A stretch of DNA of 64,000 nucleotides. Origin: DASSUW01 sp963759375. Its GTDB lineage: Bacteria; Actinomycetota; Thermoleophilia; Solirubrobacterales; Solirubrobacteraceae. The number at the start of each line of letters is the position of its first letter. Position 1 is the first letter of the stretch. The notes below the pieces were generated by a model that saw only the letters and a program-made list of their open reading frames with translations, had not been told where the DNA came from and did not search any database. The stretch covers positions 186,001 through 250,000 of the forward strand of contig CAVWYY010000004.1 in NCBI GenBank assembly GCA_963759375.1. The letters run 5' to 3'. The translations under genes were made by a program, and so were the position numbers. Below, one piece after another: positions 32,736 through 41,649 of the stretch.

Positions 32736-33132
32736 ATGGGGCCGGTCCTCGCGGGCATCGCGCTGCTGGTGCTCGCGCCGACGGCCGCGGCCGCGACGTT
32801 CAACGTCAACACGACGGTCGACCACGACGAGGACAAGTCGTGTGTGGCGCCGAGCGACTGCACGCTGCGTGACGCGGTCTCGCTGGCGGGAAGCGCGGAC
32901 ACGATCAACGTCCCGACCGGCACGTACACGCTGACCCAGGGCGAGCTCTCGCTGCTGTCCGACCACATAGCCGGCTCGGGCGCGCGGTCGGGAACGAAGT
33001 GGCTCGTCGAGGACCACTGCACGTCAACGCTGACCCGCGTCGCCCGCGGCCGAGTCAAGGTGCGGGACTTCGGCAAGCGCAGGACCGTGCTCGGTTAAGG
33101 CGGGCAAGAAGTACGTCGCCCGAGCCCGATGA
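32736..33132 (+). pseudogene. Internally deleted CSLREA/FecR-like exported protein (copy 2)
   Basis: The frame starts with a signal peptide (MGPVLAGIALLVLAPTAAAA) and a CSLREA-type domain, FNVNTTVDHDEDKSCVAPSDCTLRDAV...INVPTGTYTL. At about 32,980 it jumps directly into the end of the family module (GTKWLVEDHCTSTLTRVARGRVKVRDF). The beta-helix and the first half of the module, roughly 350 residues in the intact copies, are gone. A one-base shift near 33,090 then separates the last residues (KAGKKYVARAR). The product could still be exported as a small protein, but compared with its neighbours it is a deletion relic. Confidence 0.7.
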
Positions 33133-33147
33133 GCTGCCCATAGATCT

Positions 33148-33175
33148 GTCCAGCCGGGCAGCGGATCGATTGACT
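33148..33175 (+). promoter_or_regulatory. Shared upstream motif, copy 3
   Basis: GTCCAG, 16 bases, TTGACT. Downstream, GGGTTTGCACGACCATCGTGCCC resembles TTTGCACCACGATCCCTGCG after copy 2, so the leader regions of the two broken paralogues are also related. Confidence 0.4.
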
Positions 33176-33222
33176 CGCCTGCGGGTTTGCACGACCATCG
33201 TGCCCTTGCGCGGACGAGTGTC

Positions 33223-35161
33223 ATGAGCCTCGCCTGGTGGGGGCGCTCGCCGATTCTGCTTGCGGCGCCCGGTGTCGCATCGGCGATCACGATCAGCCCG
33301 ACGCGGTTCGACGACCCGGCGCCGAACGGGGCTGCCGGCTGCGTACCGCGAATTGCTCGCTGCGCGCAAGCCGTCGATCACGGCGAGCTCACGCCTCCGC
33401 AGGCCGAAGACGATCGTGCTCAAAGCGGGCACCTACTTCCTGCAGCAGGCCCTGCCGCTCGACATCTCCGGAACGGGGACCAGAGCACGACGTTCACGAT
33501 GCAGGGCGCCGGCGCCGGCGCGACCGTGATCGACGCGAACTCGACGAGCCGAGTGTCTCGGTCACCGAGGGCAGCGACGCGGTCACGATCAACGACGTGA
33601 CCGTGACCGGCGGCACCGCTGGCGATGGCCAACACGCGCCGGCCACCAACGCGGCGGCGGGATCTTCGTCGATGGCGCTGCTGCGCTCACACTGAATCGG
33701 AGTCGCGGTGAGCCGGGAACCGCGCGCCGCTCAAGGCGGCGGGATCTTCCTCGACGGCGATCTGACCGTCACGCGTCGACGATCGCCGGCAACACAGGTT
33801 GGCGCGCTGGCGACAGGCGGCTGTCAAGGCGCAGGTGTCTTCGTGAGCCGGCGCAACGACGCTCATGCGAACACAACCCTGAGCGGCAACAGTCGTTGCC
33901 GGGCGGCTGTCGGCACAGGCGGCGGCACGTGCAGCAACGCGAGCAGCGCCGTCAGCTCCGGAACGTGACGCTCGCCGGGAACACGGCGGCCAACGCGTTC
34001 TTCCTGGCACGCCGGCGGCGCGACCGTCACGAACTCGATCATCGCGTCCGACGCCGGGGCCGCCTGCGGCGGAAGCCGCCGGTGTCTTCGTCGAGAACCA
34101 CAACATCGACGACGACACGAGTGTCGGTTCAACCGACCGGCGACAAGTCGGGCGTGGCTCCCTGCCTCGGGCCGCTCGCGTACAACGGCGGCCCGACGCA
34201 GACCTCGAGCGCTCGTGCCGTCCAGCCCTGCGGTAAACGCCGGTTTGCGGGCTGCCCGACGACCGATCAGCGCGGCGTCGTCGCGGCCGCAACTCGGAGC
34301 GTGCGACATCGGCGCGTACGAGTATCGCGCCGCCCGACTGACAGTGGTCAAGCGCGTCGTGAACAACCAGGGCGGCACGCAGGCGCCCGCGCGACTTCAG
34401 CGTCCACGTGCGGACGGCAGCGCCGACGTCGCCGGCAGCCCGAGCGCCGGGTACGGCGAGCGGGCGGACGTACGTGCTCGCGCCCGGCACGTACACCGTC
34501 GTCCGAGGACGCGGACGCGCGATACACGCGGTCGTTCTCCGGCGACGTGCAACTCGGCCGGCGGGGTCGCGCTCGCCGAGGGCACGGTCGCGACCTGCAC
34601 GATCACCAACAACGACAAGCCGCCGGTCGCCGGCAAGGTCGTGAACGCCACCCCGATGAGCGGGACGGTGCAGGGTCAAGCTGCCCAAGCCGCAAGCGGT
34701 TCCGCCGCATGACCGAGGGCGAGCAGCTGCCGGTCGGCACGATCGTCGACACGCTGAAGGGCCGGATCACGATCACCGCGGCGGCCAACAAGAGCGGCGG
34801 GATCGCGAAGGCCGACTTCTACGACGGCATCTTCAAGATCGGGCAGACGAAGGGCCGGCGGCCGATCACCGTCCTGACGCTGGTGGAGAAGCTCACCGGC
34901 TGCAAGACGAGCAAGGGCAAGGCGAGCGCGGCGGCGAAGAAAAAGAAGAAGCGGCGGCTGTGGGGCAACGGCAAGGGGCGGTTCCGGACCAAGGGCAAGC
35001 ACAGCGCGGCGACCGTCGTCGGCACCAAGTGGCTGGTCGAGGATCGCTGCACGTCGACGCTGACCAAGGTCGCCCGCGGCCGGGTCGAGGTCCGCGACTT
35101 CGTCAAGAAGAAGACGGTCATCGTCAAGAAGGGCAAGCGCTACATCGCGCGGGCACGATGA
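33223..35161 (+). pseudogene. Frameshifted CSLREA/beta-helix protein with FecR-like module (copy 3)
   Basis: Pieces in all three frames together spell one exported beta-helix protein: a signal (LAWWGRSPILLAAPGVASA), TISPTRFDDPAPNG and NCSLR (the CSLREA domain), beta-helix strands such as GAGATVIDAN and GGGIFLDGDLTVT, a SPAVNAGL/DIGAYEY choice-of-anchor ending, a KRVVNNQGGT linker, and the intact family module from about 34,630 (GKVVNATP to GKRYIARAR). More than ten shifts are needed. Most that I could resolve are single extra bases (for example TGCGCGCAAGCC for TGCGCGAAGCC near 33,365), so sequencing error may account for many. As given, only the last third is translatable. Confidence 0.65.
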
Positions 35162-35181
35162 CCGCAAGCCACCGTCCATCG

Positions 35182-35199
35182 GTCCAGTACCCCTTGACA
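35182..35199 (+). promoter_or_regulatory. Shared upstream motif, copy 4
   Basis: GTCCAG-TACCCC-TTGACA, with exactly the spacing of copy 1 at 27,160, located 30 bases before the GTG start of the intact copy 4 gene. Confidence 0.45.
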
Positions 35200-35228
35200 C
35201 GACCGGCACCGCTCCAAGAGCATCGCCC

Positions 35229-36881
35229 GTGACCTTGCGCGCTCGACGTGGAATTCGGCTCGGGGTGGCGGCGCTCGCGGCTGCGCTCATCGCGCTCGCG
35301 GTCGGACCCGGCACGGCTGCGCCGCAGGTCCCGGGCGGCAACATCGTCGTCGACACGACGAGGGACGGCAACGACGGAGAGTGCGCGCAGGACTGCACGA
35401 TCCGCGAGGCGATCGCGGTGGCCGACATCAACAGCGGGCGCTGGGTCCAGATCCCGCCCGGCGTCTACAAGCTCACCCTCGGCCCGCTCCTCATCGGCAA
35501 TGACGTCGTGTTCGGCACCGGGTTCGGCGGCAACCAGAGCGCCGGCGCCCGGACGACGATCATCGACGCCGGCGGGCGGAGCCGCGTCGTCGAGGTGGCG
35601 GCGAACTCTTCGGCTGTGGTCGCCGGGCTGACACTTACGGGCGGCGGGAACGTCGGCGCCGGCGGAGGTGCGCTGGTCGCCGCCGGGACCCAGCTGAACC
35701 TCTACGACGCGATCGTCGACAGGAACGTCGCCACCAACCGCGGCGGCGGGATCCAGAACGGCGGCAGCCTGGCCCTGTTCCACACCACGGTTTCGCGCAA
35801 CCGCGTGGTCAATGGCTCCGGTGGCGGCCTTGCCGCCGAGGCGAACGGCAACGTCGCGATCTTCTCGTCGACGATCAGCGGCAACACGGCGACCAGCAAC
35901 GGTGGCGGCGTCGTGGGGGCCGGCTCACTGTCGATCCAGAGCACGACGATCGCGAGCAACAACGCGGCAGCCGGTGGCGGGCTGTACCAGGAGAGCGTGC
36001 CCGGAGCGTCGACGCTGCTGCAGAACAGCATCATCGGCCCGAACGCGGGCGGCTCGTGCGGCGGCTCGATCGCCGGCGTCCCCCGAAATCTCACCAACCG
36101 CAACCTTGCGGCCGACGCGACCTGTCAGTTCGCCTCCGCCGCGGAGGGGACCGTCGGCGACCCGCGTCTCGCATCGCTGGCCAACAACGGCGGCCCCACT
36201 AATACGCACGCGCTGCGCGCCGGCAGCCCCGCGATCAACAATGCGGATCCGCAGACCTGCCCGACCGGGACCACTGACCAGCGCTACGCGACCACCGTCG
36301 GCACCTGCGACATCGGCTCGTTCGAGTTCGGCGGCAAGCCGCCGCAGCCGGTGGTCCCGCCGCCCGTCGCCGGCGAGACCGTCAACGTCTTCACGAAGAG
36401 CGGCAAGGTCCGCGTCCGCCTCCCGGGCAGCGACGAGTACTTCGACCTCAACGACATCCAGCAGATCCCGGTCGGCTCCACGATCGACACGACGAAGGGC
36501 AAGGTCACCTTCCAGGCGGCCGGCAAGTCGAAGGCGTGGTTCTACAAGGGGCTCTTCAAGTTCAAGCAGGCGCACGGCAAGAAGCCACTGACGACGCTGA
36601 CGCTGACCGGCGCCCTGCAGTGCAGTGGCGGGGGCAAGGCGAGCGCGGCGGCAAAGAAAAAGAAGAAGAAGCGGCGGCTCTGGGGCGACGGGAAGGGCAA
36701 GTTCCGTACCAAGGGCAAGCACAGCGCCGCGACCGTCGTAGGCACCAAGTGGTTCGTCGAGGACCGCTGCAACGGGACGCTGACCAAGGTGCTCCGCGGC
36801 GTCGTGAAGGTCCGTGACTTCGAAGCGAACCGCACGGTTCGCGTCAAGGCCGGCCGCCAGTACTTCGCCAAGCGCCGCTGA
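35229..36881 (+). CDS. Exported beta-helix protein with FecR-like Lys-rich module (copy 4)
   Basis: A 550-residue exported protein and the best-preserved member of the local family. Residues 1-31 are a signal peptide. Residues 40-75 form a CSLREA-like domain (NIVVDTTRDGNDGECAQDCTIREAIAVA). A right-handed parallel beta-helix runs to about 300 (repeats such as ATNRGGGIQNGGSLALFHTTVSRN). A choice-of-anchor-type ending follows (NNGGPTNTHALRAGSPAINNA...CDIGSFEF). The shared module is about 375-550: VRVRLPGSDEYFDL...PVGSTIDTTKGKVTF, FYKGLFKFKQ, poly-Lys KRRLWGDGKGKF, and VGTKWFVEDRC...RGVVKVRDF...VRVKAGRQYFA. GTG start. A cell-surface adhesin or wall protein is plausible. The DUF3307 gene starts three bases after its stop. 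Confidence 0.85.
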   Translation: MTLRARRGIRLGVAALAAALIALAVGPGTAAPQVPGGNIVVDTTRDGNDGECAQDCTIREAIAVADINSGRWVQIPPGVYKLTLGPLLIGNDVVFGTGFGGNQSAGARTTIIDAGGRSRVVEVAANSSAVVAGLTLTGGGNVGAGGGALVAAGTQLNLYDAIVDRNVATNRGGGIQNGGSLALFHTTVSRNRVVNGSGGGLAAEANGNVAIFSSTISGNTATSNGGGVVGAGSLSIQSTTIASNNAAAGGGLYQESVPGASTLLQNSIIGPNAGGSCGGSIAGVPRNLTNRNLAADATCQFASAAEGTVGDPRLASLANNGGPTNTHALRAGSPAINNADPQTCPTGTTDQRYATTVGTCDIGSFEFGGKPPQPVVPPPVAGETVNVFTKSGKVRVRLPGSDEYFDLNDIQQIPVGSTIDTTKGKVTFQAAGKSKAWFYKGLFKFKQAHGKKPLTTLTLTGALQCSGGGKASAAAKKKKKKRRLWGDGKGKFRTKGKHSAATVVGTKWFVEDRCNGTLTKVLRGVVKVRDFEANRTVRVKAGRQYFAKRR

Positions 36882-36884
36882 CCC

Positions 36885-37280
36885 GTGAGCTGGGTCTCCG
36901 TCTTCACGGCGTTCCTGGTCGCTCACATGGTCGGTGACTACCTGTTCCAGACCGACTGGCAGGCCCGTCACAAGCGCGGCGGGCTGAGCGGCGACCGGGT
37001 CGCGTTCAAGGCGCTGGTCAGCCACGTCACGACGTACACGATCGCTTTCGTGCCCGCGCTGATCTGGATCGGCGATCAGCTCGACGCCGGTTGGGCGCTG
37101 CTGTCGGCCGTCCTCATCTTCGTCCCGCACCTGCTTATCGACGACGGCCGCTTCGTCAGGGCGTATCTTGCGAACGTGAAGCGCGCGGACGGGTTCGACG
37201 TCGGGTTGGCCGCATCGGTCGACCAGTCCTTCCACGTCCTCTCGCTGTTCCTCGTGGCCCTCCTCGTCGGAAACGCATGA
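36885..37280 (+). CDS. DUF3307 membrane protein
   Basis: A 131-residue integral membrane protein. The N-terminal VFTAFLVAHMVGDYLFQTDWQARHKR is the DUF3307 signature, with conserved AHxxGDYxxQ in the first helix. Further helices are TIAFVPALIWIG, ALLSAVLIFVPHLLIDDGRF and SLFLVALLVGNA. Function unknown. The GTG start lies three bases after the stop of the exported beta-helix gene, and its TGA overlaps the ATG of the adenylate cyclase (ATGA), so the three are probably in one operon. Association with a membrane cyclase is of interest but unproven. Confidence 0.88.
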   Translation: MSWVSVFTAFLVAHMVGDYLFQTDWQARHKRGGLSGDRVAFKALVSHVTTYTIAFVPALIWIGDQLDAGWALLSAVLIFVPHLLIDDGRFVRAYLANVKRADGFDVGLAASVDQSFHVLSLFLVALLVGNA

Positions 37281-40209
37281 CCCGCCGCGCCCGGGCGCTC
37301 TCTCTCGTCGCGGCAGCGGTGTTCGCGGCGGCCGTCGGCCTGACCTTCCTCGTCACCGACGCGCTGCGCGGCCCGGAGCACGGGACTGTCGATACCCGCT
37401 TCGACGTGCGCGGCGCGCAGGCGCCGCGCGACGACGTCGTCGATCGTGGGGATCGACGACCGTACGCTCGGTGCCGACCCGAACGTCAAGTTCCCGTTCA
37501 ACCGGCACCGCCACGCGCGCGTCATCCGGGAACTCACGAAGGCCGGCGCCTCGGTGATCGCGTACGGCGTGCAGTTCACACAGCCGAGCAGGTTCGCCGA
37601 CGCCGACAACGATCTCATCAAGGCGGTGCGCGCTGGCAAGGGACGCGTCGTGATCCTGGCCACGACGGCCGTCGAGCCGGGCGGGAAGACACAGATCTTC
37701 GGTGGCGGCGAGGGACTGGAGTACAGCCGGGCGGTCCCGGCGGTCAGCGGGTACATCGCCGACCAGGACGGCGTTGATCGCCACATTCCCCCGGCGAGCG
37801 AAAACGGTCTCGCTGACTTTGCGCACGCCGCCGCGAGGCTCAAGCTCGGGCATCCGAGTTCCGAAGCCGTCACCCAAGAGCACGTGGATCGACTTCGCCG
37901 GCCCGGCGGGCACGATCCCGGCGCTGAGTTTCGGCGAGGTCGAGCGAGGGAGCTTCGATCCAGAGGACGTCCGCGGCAAGGTGGTGGTCGTCGGCGGGAC
38001 CGCCCCGGCGCTGGGCGACATCCACCGCGCGGCGACCGACGACCGGATGTCGGGCCCCGAGCTCGAGGCGTCGTGGATCGCGACAGCGCTGTCGGACTTC
38101 CCGCTGCGCGACGCGCCAGGGTGGGTCGACGTCGTGCTCATCGTGCTCCTCGGCGCGGTGGCGCCGCTGGTGGCGATCCGCTTCGGCGCCACGATCGCGA
38201 TCCTCGCGGCCGTCGTCGCGTCCGCGCTCTACCTCGTCGGCGCGCAGCTGGCGTTCAACAACGGGTCGGTGCTGACGATCATGCCCGTGCTCGCCGCGGC
38301 GGGCACCGGGGTCATCGCGACGATGCTCCTGACCGCGCCGGTCGGGCATCCGCTGGTCAACCGCTTCCTGGACTGGCTGAGCCCTGGCGGGGGCAACCGG
38401 AGGACGCGGCGGCTGCGCACGGTCCTCCTCCTCGGCGTGGCCATGCTCTGCACGCTTGGCGGCCTCACTCTGATGGCGGCGGACGGGCTTCGGCGGCTCG
38501 ACCTCAGCAGCGTCGACATGCGGTTCGACGTCCGCGGCGCTAAGCCGACGCCCGACGATGTCGTCGTCGTCGGCATCGACGACCCGACCATCAACTCGCC
38601 CGGGTACACGTTCCCGTTCAACCGCAAGCACCACGCACGGGTGATCCGGCAGCTCGACAAGGCGGGCGCGGCGGCGATCGCCTACGACGTCCAGTTCACA
38701 CAGCCGGGCAAGTTCGAGGACGCCGACAACGCGCTCATCCAGGCGGTCCGCTCGGCCGCGCCGAAGGTGGTGCTCGCCAGCACCGCAGTCGATCCCGGCG
38801 CCAAGACGCAGATCTTCGGTGGCGCTGACGGCTTGCGGTTCAGTCGCGGGATCCCCGCGTTCTCGTCCTTCATCAAGGACCCGGACGGCGTGACACGCCA
38901 GCTGAACGACGGCGACGAAGGGCTGATCTCGTTCCCGCTCGCGGCCGCGCAGGTGAAGCTCGGTCGGAAGATCGAGAACCCGCCGACCAGTGCCTGGATC
39001 GACTTCGCAGGACCGCCGAACACGATCCGCAGCCTGAGCTTCGTCGACGTCGAGCGCGGCAAGTTCGACCCCGCCGACGTCAAGGGGAAGGTCGTAGTCG
39101 TCGGCGGCACGGCGTCGGCGCTGCAGGACCTTCGTGAGACGTCCACCACGGGCCAGCGGGCGATGGCCGGGCCTGAGGTCCACGCCAACGCGATCCTCAC
39201 GGCGCTCGAGGGCTTCCCGCTGCACGGCAGCCCGACGTGGGTCGACATCCTGCTCGTCGTGGCGCTCGGCGTGGCGGCTCCGTTCGCCGCCATCCGGCTG
39301 CGGATGCTCCTGGCCTTGCCGATCGGCGCGCTTGCCATCGTCGGGCTCGTCGTCGGCGCGCAGGTGGCGTTCAACAACGACGTGATCATCACCGTCGTCT
39401 ACGCGCTCGTGGCCGGCGTCGCGGCCCTGCTCCTCACGAGCGCCATCCACGGCGTCACCGTCGCCTTCGAGCGCGCGAACACGCGCGACGCGTTCGCGCG
39501 CTTCGTCCCCGAGTCCGTGGTCGACCAGGTCCTCCAGGACGCCGAGGGCGTCCGCCTCGGCGGCGTCCGCGGCGAGGCCACGGTCATGTTCAGCGATCTC
39601 AGAGGTTTCACCAGCTTCGCCGAAACGCTTGAGCCGGAGCAGGTCATCGACGCGCTCAACCGCTACCTGACCGCGATGAGCGAGGCGATCCTCGACCACG
39701 GCGGGACGCTCGTCGCCTACATGGGCGACGGCATCATGGCGGTGTTCGGGGCGCCGCTGCACCAGGACGACCACGCCGACCGCGCGCTGGCCGCGGCGCG
39801 GGACATGCTCGCCCGGCTCGAGGACTTCAACGGCTGGCTGCGGGAGCAGGAGCTCCACCAGGGGTTCAAGATGGGCATCGGGCTCAACAGCGGTCCCGTC
39901 ATGTCCGGCAACGTGGGCTCGGAGCGACGGCTCGAGTACACGGCGCTCGGCGACACGACGAACACGGCGGCGCGCCTCGAGGGCATGACCAAGGGCACGC
40001 CGCACCAGCTCTACGTCGCCGACTCGACCTACACCTCGCTGACCACGCCGGCCGACGACCTCGTCGAGGTCGGGGAGTTCGAGGTCCGCGGTCGCAAGGC
40101 CAAGATCAAGCTGTGGTCGCTGACCGACGAGGAGCCCGCGCCGCCGCCCGCGAAGGATGCCGAGGCCGACGAGACGCCGGCCCCGGCGAGCGTCAGCGAC
40201 GACCAGTAG
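37277..40209 (+). CDS. Tandem-CHASE2 adenylate cyclase (two apparent frameshifts)
   Basis: One protein of about 977 residues when two extra A bases (37443 and 37876/7) are discounted. Order: helix, CHASE2 sensor 1 (VDTRFDVRGAQAPRDDVV to GDIHRAATDDRMSGPE), three helices, then helix, CHASE2 sensor 2 (VDMRFDVRGAKPTPDDVVVVGIDD to DLRETSTTGQ), three helices, and a class III cyclase domain of about 200 residues. Catalytic features: TVMFSDLRGFTSFAE (metal Asp), YMGDGIMAVFGAP (second metal Asp), and GLNSGPVMSGNVGSERRLEYTALGDTTNTAARLE. CHASE2 normally occurs once, so this is an internal duplication; the two sensors are closely similar. From 37702 the frame is continuous. It makes cAMP in response to an unknown extracytoplasmic signal. 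Confidence 0.88.
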
Positions 40210-41649
40210 CTAGCGGCGCTGCCAGATCTCTCGGCCCTCGGCGGCCCGCGCGGCATGGCCCGGCGCCGCGTACTTCTCGTAGTACTCGATGTCCAGGTGC
40301 GAGAACTGCACCCAGGTGCCCGGGAGGTAGAAGGCGTCCGTGTGCGCCGGGAAGCGCCCGTACGTGTCCACCAGGTAGCGGCAGATCTCCTTCGTGTACT
40401 CCACGGCCTCCTTCGGGTGGCGCTCGGCCTCCTTCAGGTACGTCGCCGCACCCGACTCGTCGCGGTAGGCCTGGCCGAACACCTCCGGACTCCCGTACGC
40501 GTTCGAGTACTTCTCCTCGAGCACGCGATCGACGGCCTCGTCCATGTCGCGCACGTACGGCGGGCACAGACCCTCGAGCACGCCGTCGATGCCGACGTAG
40601 TTCGGCTGCGAGGCCGGGACCGGCGGCCAGCGCTTGAGGCGCCCCGGCGCAGGCTTGGCCAGGTGCTCGCGGAAGCCGAGGCCGAGGTGGCCCTTCGCCT
40701 CGTCGCGCCCCCAGACGTGCGGGATCATCGGCGCGCCGTGCACCCAGCCGCCGAGGCGTAGCGCCTCGCCCATCAGCATCAGGTTCTGCATCAGGAAGTA
40801 CGCCTCGTGATCGGTGCGCACCTCGCCGATGCTGCCGAGCGGCGCCGGCGTGTCGGGTGAGGCGAAGCCGCCGCGGGCGCGCGCCAGGCCGCCGATCGGC
40901 TGGTACGGGATCGGCTCGACGAGCCCGACCTTCGAGGCGAACCAGGCCGCCCACTCCATCGCCGAGCGCGGCTTGAACGGCCGCCAGTCGTCGATGAACA
41001 GCGGCACCTTGCCCTTGGGCTCCGACAGGAGGATGAGCAGCACGTTGATGTACTGGCGCGTGTTGTCGACCACCGGCAGGAAGCACGTCGAGCCCGGCAC
41101 GTTCGAGTGCTGGGCGTTCCAGCCGAGGTAGTACGGCCACTCGCGCGGGAACTGGAAGCGCCCGTCGTGGACCTTGACCTTGACCGCGTCGGCGTACGCG
41201 ACCCAGTCCGCCTCCGTGCGGTCCTCCCAGCGCAGCGGGATGTCCTTGAAGAGCTCCAGCGCCTCGCGCTCCTGCGGGCGCTTGATCAGCCAGATGCCCT
41301 CGTCGTTGATCATGAACAGCGAGGTGGCCTGGCAGTTGTCGGCGCTCGAGGCGGCGCGACCGGTCACGTGCAGGAACGGCGTGCCGAGCTCCGGGCGACC
41401 GTTCGGCTTGTCGATCGGCCCGTCGTGCATGACCGCGCCGGTCGGGCCGGTGGCGGCGATCAGGATCGCCTCTTCGAGCGGCGTCAGCGGCGACGGATCG
41501 TTCGCGCTCTCGTAGGAGATGTCGCGCGCGGCGATCGAAACGCCCTGCGCCACCCGTCGCGTGCGGCGGTCCTGCAAGCAGGCGGCCAGCGGGTAGCCGA
41601 ACAGGTCTTGCAGCCCGGCGTGGGCCGCGGTCGTCTCGGGTGCGGTCAT
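40210..41649 (-). CDS. Uncharacterised conserved protein in a hydrolase operon
   Basis: A 479-residue soluble protein that I do not recognise. It lacks a signal peptide and membrane helices. Notable stretches are VSIAARDISYESANDPSPLTPLEEAILIAATGPTG near the N terminus, GRAASSADNCQATSLFMINDEGIWLIKRPQ, FQFPREWPYYLGWNAQHSNVPGSTCFLPVVDNTRQYINVLLILLS, and a C-terminal KEAVEYTKEICRYLVDTYGRFPAHTDAFYLPGTWVQFSHLDIEYYEKY. The last part looks like a conserved structural unit. Its ATG overlaps the stop of the upstream hydrolase (4 bases), so it works with that protein. Its stop codon directly abuts the stop of the convergent cyclase gene with no gap. Confidence 0.72.
   Translation of the reverse strand: MTAPETTAAHAGLQDLFGYPLAACLQDRRTRRVAQGVSIAARDISYESANDPSPLTPLEEAILIAATGPTGAVMHDGPIDKPNGRPELGTPFLHVTGRAASSADNCQATSLFMINDEGIWLIKRPQEREALELFKDIPLRWEDRTEADWVAYADAVKVKVHDGRFQFPREWPYYLGWNAQHSNVPGSTCFLPVVDNTRQYINVLLILLSEPKGKVPLFIDDWRPFKPRSAMEWAAWFASKVGLVEPIPYQPIGGLARARGGFASPDTPAPLGSIGEVRTDHEAYFLMQNLMLMGEALRLGGWVHGAPMIPHVWGRDEAKGHLGLGFREHLAKPAPGRLKRWPPVPASQPNYVGIDGVLEGLCPPYVRDMDEAVDRVLEEKYSNAYGSPEVFGQAYRDESGAATYLKEAERHPKEAVEYTKEICRYLVDTYGRFPAHTDAFYLPGTWVQFSHLDIEYYEKYAAPGHAARAAEGREIWQRR

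Noticed and set aside
37277..38540. Two separate genes, a stand-alone CHASE2 protein followed by a CHASE2 cyclase
   Set aside because: After removing the two extra A bases the first sensor is continuous with the second, with no stop or start between them and a natural run of helices joining them.
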